From positions 1 through 63,068 of the forward strand of contig JBJENV010000046.1 in assembly GCA_051880375.1 (NCBI GenBank): DNA of 63,068 nucleotides. The letters are read 5' to 3'. The DNA is from SIG299 sp051880375. Lineage in GTDB: Bacteria > Bacillota > Clostridia > Lachnospirales > Lachnospiraceae. The first letter of the stretch is position 1; every line of letters begins with the position of its first letter. Positions 43,201 to 50,922 of this stretch are shown here, piece by piece. A program made the translations under genes and the position numbers. The notes beneath the pieces are model-generated. The model saw nothing but the letters and a program-made list of their open reading frames with translations, had not been told where the DNA came from and searched no databases.

Positions 43201-44492
43201 AATACTTTACAACAGAGCTTTGGTGGGAATTTTTTGGAAAGGTGAATGGTGGAAATAAGCGACCGTATTATGGCATGTTTGATAATACATTTTCGACGGT
43301 TTCAGATGCATTAATGAATGCTGTAACCTTAGAAAGTGGTTCCGGAAATGACAGCACAACCGGGTTGCCTTACTACACTTATACCATTACGTTTAGTGAA
43401 TCGAAATCCGCGACTGGAAAGATTTATCTTTTAAACGGAGCCAAAGAGTTTGTAGTAAAAACCGGAAATAAGTATCAGGTAGTGGATACTTCTGCAATGA
43501 GTAGAGAAAACATGGACATCTATGTGAGTGGAAACGGGGAAGTATCTATATTCGGAAATGGTACGTGCGCTATCGGAAGACTGGAGAGCGGAGACAGCGC
43601 CATCTGGGCTGCTCACATTTCGCAGGAACACTCCGGGCTTGGAGACGATCCTGCCATTGGTGATATTAGCTGTCGTCTGGCGGTACTGCCTGAAAATTAC
43701 TCCGGTGCTAAAATTACCGGAGGTGTTTCGGCAGCAGCATGGGGATTTGCAAGTGTACCTCTATTTTCTGCCGGAACGGCGGGCGCAGCAAGTTATGCAG
43801 AGATTTATTATGGAAATGACGGAAGCGATGAAAGCAGAAATCTTACAATTTCAACAATCGTAGATTCGAGAGGCATCAATCCGTACGGTAATAAAGCAAT
43901 CACGAATGTTGCCTTGGATACCAGATATATTTCGGATGCTGTAGCAGAAATTAATCCGGTGGAAAACGATTTCGTTCTTTCCTTCCGTTCGGCCTATGAC
44001 GAGATACCGTTAGTAATTACTTACAGTGATGGTTCAAAAGGATATGTAACCATACGTCGTGTCGGTTTGCATCTGTCAGATACATCAGTGCAAAATGGAA
44101 CCTATGACATCTGGCATGGTACGGATAACATCCAAAACTATAGCATGGATGGCACAGACGAAAAAGCGGTCACTGCTGCTTTCTACTATGCGACTGGCGA
44201 CCAGATGCCTGAGGACACAGACAGAGTTTCTCTTTCCGTTACTGTCACGATGACGGATGGGACGGTGAAATGTAAGATGATTTCGGCAGAAAGACGATTA
44301 AATGACACACCGATTCGAACGACGGGAGAAGACAAGTACTGTGATGATTTCCTTGTTTGGAGCGGAACTGAGTCGGAATATGATGCGCTGGATAAGATAG
44401 AAGTGTTTGCGTTTGTTGCCGGTGACAGTGACAGCTTCGGCGGAGTTAAGGTTGGTTCCGGCGCAGGTGTGGAATGGAAGCCTGAAGAATAG
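40242..44492 (+). CDS. Large secreted protein with three ~215-aa repeats
   Basis: 1416 aa. Signal peptide (GIVMSIILMLDMVPLPAFAEA). Residues ~80-290 look like a beta-solenoid (VEAGGSLTV-type turns). Then three repeats starting at G292, G508 and G732, each with (Y/V)VVRYD, PPE, PVV(A/S)I, NKLSL and WTKVRVS elements and linked by Gly/Asn/Pro spacers. The remainder (~950-1416) is beta-rich and unrecognised. No C-terminal anchor or sortase motif, so it may be released or held by partners. Repeats 2 and 3 share a 94 bp identical stretch (41916-42009 and 42594-42687). GAAAGGACGG precedes the ATG; the next gene follows after 11 bp. Confidence 0.7.
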   Translation: MKMKRGIRAVFGIVMSIILMLDMVPLPAFAEAEKTYINATEAVENPADYLFASQKDGTTKALFIDGAETAVEVSEEELTGIELWVQNANVTAPVTIGVRNFEISGNGSINTGAVVITPSNTIGSIISTTSTGSALTVVEHFTSEQFKGSEDSLGAVYSYEMIDNFEFSGWLAADSLSVAAGKKLTLNAFVEADSVIIDGELFIGASEDPEYPNGLNIKDGGSLEVKAGGSLTVEDGQILDICGGSTVTGITLYDCDGETAYNNFEFRETFCYDAERTRWVRQNPGGGENPEGIPDNRYVVRYDANNGAAVTVNDVSVNDGEEYEFAQGDALNITLTPPEDCQDPAPVVAIKVGGENEGYYSTNLADDDPYKLSLVNNTVSFTPNSDAGIEVLVWWTEYDAFGGNEEKPVIVEFECFGNGTVTPENIANEDMIVYEQWTKVRVSADTESVTIRWEEGTTPSEIRAEGDLTLSAGDFLNNTCTIPLTPTMDHYYIRVDFGGNQGGENPGGISDNCYVVRYDSNNDAAVNVNGNSVENNAEQVFTKGTELTFTLTPPEHRKNATPVVSIRIDGENEEYRTDYPDDNPNKLSLAGNTVSFTPESDTGFWVEIWWSAYDAFDRNEEKPIIVEFECLGNGTITPEDIAGEDKFVYEQWTKVRVSEETESVTIRWEEGNAPNEIRAGGDQNFSAADFVNNTCTIPLTQTNDDGSKKNFYCIQVDFGGNQGGDPGENPGGISDNHYEVRYDSGDNNDASVTVNGRYVADSEEQEFTEETELIFALTPPEHRKNATPVVSIRIDGENEEYRTDYPDDNPNKLSLVGNTVSFTPKSTAGFRVEIWWSEYDAFGGNEDKPVIVEFNCIGDGTITPEGIDEEDKSVDDDGQSMKVRVSKGTESITISWEEGSAPGEIRVEGGQTISADKFVNNTCSIPLPQTNEDENYYRIQVEFDNGEEPEPPTDELIDEAIGAVEEHEYAYYVDLQQPDTAVDSLKEYFTTELWWEFFGKVNGGNKRPYYGMFDNTFSTVSDALMNAVTLESGSGNDSTTGLPYYTYTITFSESKSATGKIYLLNGAKEFVVKTGNKYQVVDTSAMSRENMDIYVSGNGEVSIFGNGTCAIGRLESGDSAIWAAHISQEHSGLGDDPAIGDISCRLAVLPENYSGAKITGGVSAAAWGFASVPLFSAGTAGAASYAEIYYGNDGSDESRNLTISTIVDSRGINPYGNKAITNVALDTRYISDAVAEINPVENDFVLSFRSAYDEIPLVITYSDGSKGYVTIRRVGLHLSDTSVQNGTYDIWHGTDNIQNYSMDGTDEKAVTAAFYYATGDQMPEDTDRVSLSVTVTMTDGTVKCKMISAERRLNDTPIRTTGEDKYCDDFLVWSGTESEYDALDKIEVFAFVAGDSDSFGGVKVGSGAGVEWKPEE

Positions 44493-44503
44493 AGGGAATG
44501 CTT

Positions 44504-46042
44504 ATGAAGAAAATAATGGTATTAGTGATTGCTATGCTGCTCGTATTCTCGAACGGAATAACAGCATATGCTGCGGGAAACGGAACAGTAACAACGCTGG
44601 AAACTTCCGGAACAACGAGCGAAATTGAGATATCGGGAACAACATCGAATGTATCGGCAGCGGTGGTAGTGCAGGTTTTGGACAGTCAGAAAAACCTGCT
44701 GATTATGGAAAGCTTAGTAGTGCTGAACAACAAATTTGAAGGGGTGATATCCGGTATTACATTAACTTCCGGAGAAACCTACACGGTTCGGGTAGCGGAT
44801 TATGACGGCGGGACATGGAAAAACACAGAATTGACCGTTCAGACACCGGAGCCGACACCGGAACCGACACCAGAACCGACACCGGAGCCGACACCAGAGC
44901 CAACACCGGAACCGACGCCGGAACCGACACCGGAGCCAACGCCGGAGCCGACACCGGAACCAACGCCGGAACCAACGCCGGAACCGACACCGGAACCGAC
45001 ACCGGAACCGACACCGGAACCGACGCCGGAGCCAACGCCGGAACCGACACCGGAACCGACGCCGGAGCCGACACCGGAACCGACACTGGAGCCAACGCCG
45101 GAACCGACACCGGAGCCAACGCCAGAGCCGACACCGACTCCGGTTCCGGGAGTTGTAGAAGTACCTAGCTCGAATGAGAAGATTACCAACGAGAGTGGTG
45201 ACAGCATAAAAGCATTGGTACAGAATCCGAACACTACAAATAAGCTGACAATTGCCGAACTTGTTGATGCGGATGCTGCGAATGTCAAGTGGGAAAGTTC
45301 TAATACGGATGCAGTGGAAGTAGATGCAGACGGCAACGTAACCATGAAGAATCCGGGAATGTCTGAGATTGTAGTAACCATCGGTGAAGGCGAAAATACA
45401 AGAAAAGAAACCATAGTTGTAGTCGTAGAGGAAGAACCGGAAATCAAAAATGATCCGGAGGAGGCATGGAAGTATGTTGAGCTTGGAACAAGCAAGGAAG
45501 ATACCCATCCTGTCCGTACACTGCTTCCGGGCGATAGTGTTGATATTAATTTCTATGGTGTAAAGAACTGGGAACTTGACAAATACGAATACCTTTGGGA
45601 AACCTCGGATGCTTCGATACTCACGACAACAAACGCCGGTGTCATTACGGCACAGCGTGCAGGAGTGGCAACACTGACACTGCAGCTGAAAAATAAGAAA
45701 ACAGGAAAGCTTTTGAATGTACAATCTCTGGAGGTTGTCATACCGGAGTCTGAGGAGAATAAGATCAGACTCGGTACTTCGAGTAATTGTACGTTTGATA
45801 CACTCCTGTTGAAGAGGAATGAGAGAATTGACTTAAATTTCTACGGCGTAAAGAACTGGAAGAAGGAAGTATACGAATATGTATGGACATCTTCCGACAA
45901 GACGATCGTCTGGGTAGACAAGGTAGGTAAGCTGACACCGGTACGTCCGGGTAAGGTGACGATCACTCTGACCTTGATTGATAAGAGAACGGGAATTCCG
46001 GCATATGTTGCACCGGTAGAGGTGACCGTACCGGAAGAGTAA
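44504..46042 (+). CDS. Secreted protein with long (PEPT)n linker and Ig-like repeats
   Basis: 512 aa from the ATG at 44504 (AGAGGGAATGCTT upstream; an ATG six bases earlier overlaps that site). Signal peptide ends AYA. Then a short beta domain, a Pro-Glu-Pro-Thr linker of about two dozen repeats encoded by 44842-45148, a Big2/Ig-like domain (VKWESSNTDAVEVDADGNVT), and two homologous C-terminal domains: DSVDINFYGVKNWELDKYEY and ERIDLNFYGVKNWKKEVYEY. No anchor motif. The linker is typical of proteins that span the wall. Probably translated with the 40242 gene and assembled on the cell surface with it. Confidence 0.7.
   Translation: MKKIMVLVIAMLLVFSNGITAYAAGNGTVTTLETSGTTSEIEISGTTSNVSAAVVVQVLDSQKNLLIMESLVVLNNKFEGVISGITLTSGETYTVRVADYDGGTWKNTELTVQTPEPTPEPTPEPTPEPTPEPTPEPTPEPTPEPTPEPTPEPTPEPTPEPTPEPTPEPTPEPTPEPTPEPTPEPTPEPTPEPTLEPTPEPTPEPTPEPTPTPVPGVVEVPSSNEKITNESGDSIKALVQNPNTTNKLTIAELVDADAANVKWESSNTDAVEVDADGNVTMKNPGMSEIVVTIGEGENTRKETIVVVVEEEPEIKNDPEEAWKYVELGTSKEDTHPVRTLLPGDSVDINFYGVKNWELDKYEYLWETSDASILTTTNAGVITAQRAGVATLTLQLKNKKTGKLLNVQSLEVVIPESEENKIRLGTSSNCTFDTLLLKRNERIDLNFYGVKNWKKEVYEYVWTSSDKTIVWVDKVGKLTPVRPGKVTITLTLIDKRTGIPAYVAPVEVTVPEE
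44842..45148 (+). repeat. In-frame 12-bp tandem repeat encoding Pro-Glu-Pro-Thr
   Basis: About 25 units of CCGGARCCRACR with only third-base and synonymous variation. All frames on both strands stay open because of the unit, giving false ORFs. Units of 12 bp (or 6 bp) keep the frame, so slippage changes linker length without breaking the protein. Confidence 0.95.
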
Positions 46043-46061
46043 GCAGTTAAGTTATGATACT

Positions 46062-46129
46062 AAAATCCATCAAATTACGATAGGATGCCCTGAAGCAGTG
46101 TTAGGTTATCGTGGTTTGGTGGATTTTTT
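46062..46129 (+). terminator. Long intrinsic terminator after the surface-protein genes
   Basis: Outer arms AAAATCCA(T)CAAA and TTTG(G)TGGATTTT, inner ACGATA/TATCGT stem, then a T run. Confidence 0.85.
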
Positions 46130-46204
46130 GTACCTATTTTCCTTTCAATATCGAAATCATGCGCGATTTGATGAATAGGCAGGCAGAAATGCAGTCCTTC
46201 CTTC

Positions 46205-46233
46205 TTGTAATTTCTCCCAAAATCCGTTATACT
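46205..46233 (+). promoter_or_regulatory. Sigma-A promoter of the HD gene
   Basis: -35 TTGTAA, 17 bp, -10 TATACT. Confidence 0.6.
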
Positions 46234-46291
46234 AAAGCAGAATGAAAAAAGGTACTGATAGGCTGAAAACAGAAAGACCGAAGGTGACACT

Positions 46292-46774
46292 ATGTACGAA
46301 CGGCAGTTTACAAGGGTTGACACAATTGCAAAGCGTCTGGATGCACTTTTAAATGCATTGCCGGATGCGGAACTTCGCAGAAACGGCTATGTGCATCTGT
46401 ATGGCGTAGGACAGGCGGCAGCGATGCTGGCATTAAAGCGCGGTATGGGAAGGAAGATGGCGGAGCTTGCCCAGATAGCAGGCATGCTGCATGATTATAC
46501 CTCCTATTTTGTTGAAGAAAGCGACGACCATGCGCATTTATCGGCACCTTATGTGCATGAAATGTTAAAAGAGACCGGAGAATTTACGAAAGAGGAAATT
46601 GAAATGGTGACGCAGGGGGTATATCACCACAGTGAAAAAGGGGAAATCGGGGAGCCGTTTGATGAAGTGATAAAGGATGCGGATGCCCTGCAGCATTATC
46701 TGCGTAATCCGATGGAGGATTTCTGGTTTGAACGTGTGCGGGTGCAGGAGCTGGTGAAGGAACTGGAGCTATAG
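46292..46774 (+). CDS. HD domain protein (putative phosphohydrolase)
   Basis: 160 aa. HD-type motif set: HLYGVGQAAAMLALKRG, AGMLHDYTSYF with the His-Asp pair, HAHLSAPYVHEML, YHHSEK and DADALQHYL. This matches small HD hydrolases acting on nucleotides or phosphate esters. Substrate unknown. It has its own promoter. Confidence 0.8.
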   Translation: MYERQFTRVDTIAKRLDALLNALPDAELRRNGYVHLYGVGQAAAMLALKRGMGRKMAELAQIAGMLHDYTSYFVEESDDHAHLSAPYVHEMLKETGEFTKEEIEMVTQGVYHHSEKGEIGEPFDEVIKDADALQHYLRNPMEDFWFERVRVQELVKELEL

Positions 46775-46782
46775 AAGCGCTA

Positions 46783-46811
46783 TTTAAAAAATTGCAATCG
46801 TCGGGTATAAT
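46783..46811 (+). promoter_or_regulatory. Promoter candidate of the tautomerase-xylB pair
   Basis: -10 TATAAT (46806-46811) with a weak -35 TTTAAA 17 bp upstream. Confidence 0.45.
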
Positions 46812-46849
46812 GAAAGCAACAATATGACTAAGAAAGCGAGGAACCAAAT

Positions 46850-47191
46850 ATGCCATTTATCGATTCAAAAATTACCGTGTCCGTTCCGCAGGAAAAGCGT
46901 GACGTGCTCAAATCTGAGTTAGGAAAAGCAATATCTGACTTGAATAAGCCGGAAAGTTATCTTATGATTGGAATAGAGGACAATTATGACCTTTATATGG
47001 GCGGCAGAAAGTTAGAGAAGGGTGCCTATGTGGCAGTCAGCCTGTTTGGCAGCGCCTCTTCCGCCGCTTACAACAAAATGACCGGAAACATCTGCCGGAT
47101 TTTTGAAACGGTGCTCGGAATTCCGGGCAATGCAGTGTATGTCACCTATCACGGGGTAAATGACTGGGGCTGGAACGGACAGAATTTCTAG
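46850..47191 (+). CDS. MIF/phenylpyruvate tautomerase family protein
   Basis: 113 aa. Starts MPFIDSKITVSV, so the catalytic N-terminal proline (Pro after Met removal) is present. MIF-like features: SYLMIGIEDNYDLYMGG, AYVAVSLFGSAS, and GNAVYVTYHGVNDWGWNGQNF near the end. Members are cytosolic trimers that keto-enol isomerise phenylpyruvate or related substrates; the animal member is a cytokine. Role here unknown. xylB follows after 17 bp. Confidence 0.85.
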   Translation: MPFIDSKITVSVPQEKRDVLKSELGKAISDLNKPESYLMIGIEDNYDLYMGGRKLEKGAYVAVSLFGSASSAAYNKMTGNICRIFETVLGIPGNAVYVTYHGVNDWGWNGQNF

Positions 47192-47208
47192 AAAGGTTGG
47201 GAGAAAAC

Positions 47209-48684
47209 ATGTTATTTCTGGGTATTGATTTGGGAACATCGTCGATTAAGCTTGTTGTAATGGACGAAAACGGCGAAATTAAAGCAAGTGCGGGCGGTGA
47301 GTACGGACTCAGCTTTCCGAAGCCGGGCTGGTCGGAGCAGAATCCGTCCGACTGGGTAGCGCAGATGGAGGCTTCCATCCAAAAGCTTTCCGCACAGTGT
47401 AATTTAAAAGACATTGCCGGCATCAGCTTCGGCGGACAGATGCACGGGCTGGTGATGCTGGACGCACAGGACCGCGTGATTCGTCCGGCAATTCTCTGGA
47501 ACGACGGAAGAACGCAGGAAGAGTGCGATTATTTAAACAAAACCATCGGCAGAGAGAAGATTTCTGCATATACGGCTAATATGGCACTGACCGGCTTTAC
47601 CGCACCGAAGATTTTATGGGTAAGAAAGCACGAGCCGGAAAACTTTGCAAGGATTGCAAAGATTATGCTGCCGAAGGATTATCTTGCCTATCTGCTTTCC
47701 GGTGTACACTGTACGGATGTTTCGGATGCTTCGGGAATGCTTTTGATGGATGTCGAGCACAAATGCTGGTCGAAGGAAATGCTTGAAATCTGCGGTATCA
47801 GAGAGGAACAGCTTGCAAAGATTTACGAAAGCTATGAGGTAGTCGGTACCATAAAGAAGGACGTTGCGGAGCGCCTTGGCCTTTCGGAAAACGTCAAAAT
47901 CATTGCAGGAGCCGGAGATAATGCGGCGGGGGCTGTCGGCACAGGGACCACAAAGGATGGTATGTGTATCGTTTCGCTCGGAACCTCCGGTACGGTATTT
48001 GTTTCCTGCGATAAGTTTGCGGTAGACGATGCCAATGCTTTACATATGTTTGCCCATGCCAACGGAAAGTATCACCTGATGGGCTGTATGCTCTCGGCGG
48101 CATCCTCCAATAAGTGGTGGATGGACGAAATCATCGGAACAAAGGATTACGCCGCAGAGCAGGAAAAGATTACGACACTTGGCGAAAATCATGTGTACTA
48201 CCTTCCGTACCTGATGGGAGAGCGTACCCCGCATAACAATCCGAATGCGAGAGGCACTTTTATCGGTATGACGATGGATACGACAAGAGCCGATATGACG
48301 CAGGCAGTATTGGAGGGTGTGACGTTTGCACTCAGGGATTCCGTGGAAATCGCAAGAAGCCTTGGCGTAAAGATTGACCGTGTCCGCGCAACCGGCGGCG
48401 GAGCAAAGAGTCCGTTATGGAGAAAGCTGCTTGCCAACATTATGAATGTGACGGTAGAATGTATCAACAGCGAGGAAGGACCGGGTTATGGCGGCGCAAT
48501 TTTAGCAGCAGTCGGCTGCGGTGTTTTTAAAAACGTAGAAGAAGCAGGAGAAAAGCTGATTCATGTTGTTTCCGTGACCGAGCCGGATGCAGAGCTTACG
48601 GCAAAGTACGAAAAGAAGTATCAGGTATTTAAACAGCTGTATCCTGCATTACAGCCGGTGTTTGATGAAGTAGCAAACGTATAA
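47209..48684 (+). CDS. xylB: Xylulokinase
   Basis: 491 aa from the ATG at 47209 (AAGGTTGGGAG upstream). FGGY carbohydrate kinase: FLGIDLGTSSIKLVVMDENG at the N-terminus, ISFGGQMHGLVMLD and ILWNDGRTQEEC (xylulokinase type), GAGDNAAGAVGTG, LPYLMGERTPHNNPNARG, and RATGGGAKSPLWRKLLANIM. Converts D-xylulose to xylulose-5-P. No xylose isomerase or transporter is next to it in this window. Confidence 0.93.
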   Translation: MLFLGIDLGTSSIKLVVMDENGEIKASAGGEYGLSFPKPGWSEQNPSDWVAQMEASIQKLSAQCNLKDIAGISFGGQMHGLVMLDAQDRVIRPAILWNDGRTQEECDYLNKTIGREKISAYTANMALTGFTAPKILWVRKHEPENFARIAKIMLPKDYLAYLLSGVHCTDVSDASGMLLMDVEHKCWSKEMLEICGIREEQLAKIYESYEVVGTIKKDVAERLGLSENVKIIAGAGDNAAGAVGTGTTKDGMCIVSLGTSGTVFVSCDKFAVDDANALHMFAHANGKYHLMGCMLSAASSNKWWMDEIIGTKDYAAEQEKITTLGENHVYYLPYLMGERTPHNNPNARGTFIGMTMDTTRADMTQAVLEGVTFALRDSVEIARSLGVKIDRVRATGGGAKSPLWRKLLANIMNVTVECINSEEGPGYGGAILAAVGCGVFKNVEEAGEKLIHVVSVTEPDAELTAKYEKKYQVFKQLYPALQPVFDEVANV

Positions 48685-48690
48685 AAAGGA

Positions 48691-48736
48691 AAGGACTTAT
48701 CGGCAGTAACATATCACAGTGACCGGTAAGTCCTTT
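48691..48736. terminator. Bidirectional intrinsic terminator
   Basis: AAGGACTTATCGG pairs with CCGGTAAGTCCTT with T/A tracts outside. It separates xylB from the convergent ANTAR gene. Confidence 0.85.
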
Positions 48737-49321
48737 TTAAGAATACGTCCGGATAATCTGCTCCGCGACCTCACGCCGCGGAAGCGAATTGTCCATTGAT
48801 TGTTTTTCTATGTAGTGATGAGCCTCTGACTCACTCATTTTCAGTTCGTCAATTAAAATCCATTTTGCGTGGTTTACGATTCGGATTTCTTCCATCTTTT
48901 CTTCCACGGTTAACGTCTTTTTCTCGGATTTGCGCAGGCGTTCACGGGCAGACATCAGCCAGTCAAACGCAAGGGTCATCATCTGCCTGGAGGTAGGCCT
49001 TGCCAGCGTAAACACACCATGTTCAAATACTTTGGCATAGATTTCCGGGTACAGCTCGTTTTTGACGAGAAAGAGCACGACGGTTCCCTTTTTGCCCGCG
49101 GCATCGATGGCAAAGCGGGTGCCGAATTCGTCCGGAAGCGGCGAGTTGATAATCACAAAATCATAGACTGTTTCCAGCATGGCACGTTTGGCGGCGCTGA
49201 TACTCGAAACAAAGTGCACCGGTTCGCAGTCCGGCTCCGGCAGAACCGTTTTTATGGAGGAGTAGAAGCTTTCTGAAGCGGATACAACTAAGACGCTGTA
49301 AATCGATTCTTTTAAACTCAT
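48737..49321 (-). CDS. ANTAR RNA-binding regulator with degenerate receiver domain
   Basis: 194 aa. N-terminal receiver-like domain (1-~115) in which the phosphoacceptor Asp is replaced by Asn59 (FVIINSPLPDE) and the acidic pocket by VSASESF, so it is a pseudo-receiver. A coiled-coil linker leads to a C-terminal ANTAR domain of about 55 residues (VNHAKWILIDELKMSESEAH then HYIEKQSMDNSLPRREVAEQ). ANTAR proteins bind tandem RNA hairpins and cause antitermination. Such proteins next to glnA are known in clostridia and control nitrogen genes. It lies 91 bp after GSI on the same strand. It is probably controlled by another protein or ligand. Confidence 0.85.
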   Translation of the reverse strand: MSLKESIYSVLVVSASESFYSSIKTVLPEPDCEPVHFVSSISAAKRAMLETVYDFVIINSPLPDEFGTRFAIDAAGKKGTVVLFLVKNELYPEIYAKVFEHGVFTLARPTSRQMMTLAFDWLMSARERLRKSEKKTLTVEEKMEEIRIVNHAKWILIDELKMSESEAHHYIEKQSMDNSLPRREVAEQIIRTYS

Positions 49322-49412
49322 GTGATTCTCCTCCCTTGGTTTATCGTATGATATTCTTCTGATACGCCGCAGTCCGGCTGTCTGCCGATGCTGTGACCTA
49401 AATTGTTAATGA

Positions 49413-50624
49413 TTAGTGCTTACAGTACGTTGCAATGATGGCTGCAGGCAGACATTCTGCAATAAATTCGCTGTTTGCGGCAAGCACGGAGGCTTCGCGC
49501 AGGCTTTGCGGCAGCCGTTTGTATTTGGAGATGACGCTGGTATCCGCCGTAAAAAGATTGACATCGGCAGCTTCCGGCAGAGGAAGTTTATGCCTGATTC
49601 CGTACATACCTGCATAAATCAACAGGGTAAATGCAAGGTAAGGATTTAAGGCAGGGTCCGGAGAGCGTAGCTCCGCACGGCGGTATTCTCCGATGGCGGC
49701 AGGAATCCGGATGAGCTGGGAGCGGTTTTCGCCGGACCAGGAAATGTGCCCCGGAGCTTTATGGCTGCCAAAACGTTCATAAGAGTTTTCGCATGGGTTG
49801 AGAAATACCGTCATATCCGATATTTTTTCGAGGATACCGGCAATCATGAAAGGAAGGTAGTCTCCCTTTGTATCGTTACCGACAGACATATTGATATGGA
49901 AACCGTTTCCCGGCTTTCCTTTTAACGGCTTCGGGGAAAAGTCGGCAGACAGACCGTTCCGGTGTGCTACGGTTTTGACAACGGTCTGGAAGGTCATGGC
50001 GTGGTCTGCGGCAGTGAGCGGGTCGGAATAGCGGAAGTCGATTTCATTCTGCCCCGGACCCTCCTCGTGATGAGAGCTTTCCGGACGGATGCCCATCTGC
50101 TCCAGCGTCAGACAGATCTCACGGCGGATGTTCTCCCCCTTATCCTCCGGTGCAATGTCCATATATCCGGCGGTATCATACGGCTCTCTGGTCGGATTGC
50201 CGTTTTCGTCGAGCTTAAACAGATAAAATTCCATTTCAGAGCCGAAAGCAAAGTGAAGACCTGCTTTCTCGGCAGTACAGATTGCATTTTTTAGCAGGCT
50301 TCTGGTATCGCCTTCAAACAGTCTGCCGTCCGGGTAGGAGATGCTGCAGAACATACGCACGACACGTCCATGCTCCGGTCTCCACGGCAATACGGTCAGA
50401 GTTTCCGGCTCCGGATGCAAAAGAAGGTCGGAATGGGTTTCGTCACCGAAGCCGGAAATTGCAGAGGCATCAATGGCAATTCCGTAGGTAAAGGCGCGAT
50501 GAAGCTCATCCGGCATAATGGAGATGTTCTTCTGCCTGCCGTAGACGTCGCAAAATGCAAGACGGATAAATTTTACGTCCTCCTCCTGCACATACTGTAT
50601 GACTTCCTGCACTGAATATTTCAT
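49413..50624 (-). CDS. glnA: Glutamine synthetase type I, C-terminally short
   Basis: 403 aa from the ATG at 50624 (AAGAAGGAAGGTAC upstream; longer frame starts lack a site). Glutamate + NH3 + ATP to glutamine. Motifs: DVKFIRLAFCDVYGRQKNIS, GSEMEFYLFKLD, HEEGPGQNEIDFRY, NGFHINMSVG, GSHKAPGHISWSGENRSQLI. Usual GSI is about 440 aa; this one ends at AAIIATYCKH and lacks part of the normal C-terminal region, including the adenylylation-site stretch. Could be a specialised GSI-like ligase. Heads a minus-strand unit with the ANTAR gene. Confidence 0.88.
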   Translation of the reverse strand: MKYSVQEVIQYVQEEDVKFIRLAFCDVYGRQKNISIMPDELHRAFTYGIAIDASAISGFGDETHSDLLLHPEPETLTVLPWRPEHGRVVRMFCSISYPDGRLFEGDTRSLLKNAICTAEKAGLHFAFGSEMEFYLFKLDENGNPTREPYDTAGYMDIAPEDKGENIRREICLTLEQMGIRPESSHHEEGPGQNEIDFRYSDPLTAADHAMTFQTVVKTVAHRNGLSADFSPKPLKGKPGNGFHINMSVGNDTKGDYLPFMIAGILEKISDMTVFLNPCENSYERFGSHKAPGHISWSGENRSQLIRIPAAIGEYRRAELRSPDPALNPYLAFTLLIYAGMYGIRHKLPLPEAADVNLFTADTSVISKYKRLPQSLREASVLAANSEFIAECLPAAIIATYCKH

Positions 50625-50675
50625 GTACCTTCCTTCTTTCTTTTGATATTTTTTTCCTGCTGCCTGATGAATAGC

Positions 50676-50704
50676 ATTATAGCACACTGTAGTTTTTGTG
50701 TCCA
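50676..50704 (-). promoter_or_regulatory. Sigma-A promoter of GSI
   Basis: Minus strand: -35 TGGACA, 17 bp, -10 TATAAT. Leader of about 45 nt with no terminator-like hairpin. Confidence 0.7.
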
Positions 50705-50741
50705 TGAAAAAGAAAAAAATGAAAAAAATGAAAAAAAGGGG

Positions 50742-50769
50742 TTGACAAGGACAGGGAATTAGGTATAAA
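50742..50769 (+). promoter_or_regulatory. Sigma-A promoter of GSIII
   Basis: -35 TTGACA (50742-50747), 16 bp, -10 TATAAA. An A-rich tract (50705-50737) precedes it, like an UP element. Divergent from the GSI promoter with 37 bp between the two -35 boxes. Confidence 0.75.
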
Positions 50770-50782
50770 ATTCCTGCATCAA

Positions 50783-50840
50783 GGCAAAGGCGTCTTAGAG
50801 ACTATGGTCTCCGAGACGCCTTTGCCACTTTTATTTTTAT
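50783..50840 (+). terminator. Leader terminator/attenuator in the GSIII 5' untranslated region
   Basis: GGCAAAGGCGTCT (50783-50795) pairs with AGACGCCTTTGCC (50814-50826), followed by ACTTTTATTTTTATC. It lies about 8 nt after the expected start, 83 nt before the coding region, so transcription must pass it to express GSIII. Alternative short stems GTCT-TAG-AGAC and GTCT-CCG-AGAC could compete. Further stem-loops are at 50868-50888 and 50893-50907. Confidence 0.8.
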
Positions 50841-50922
50841 CGAATCTTAGGAAAAGGAGAGAAAATCCTCTGCGCTCATAACGCAGAGCGCATTTTCCTT
50901 CGGAAAACAAGGAGGATTGTAT

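Noticed and set aside
44762..45724. Long Arg-, Val- or Thr/Asp-rich frames on both strands
   Set aside because: Produced by the 12-bp PEPT repeat, which keeps every frame open. The secreted protein with signal peptide is the real gene.
50783..50826. Canonical ANTAR tandem hexaloop motif in the GSIII leader
   Set aside because: The nested GTCT/AGAC hairpins have three-base loops and there is no room upstream for P1 and P2, so only an atypical target can be proposed.
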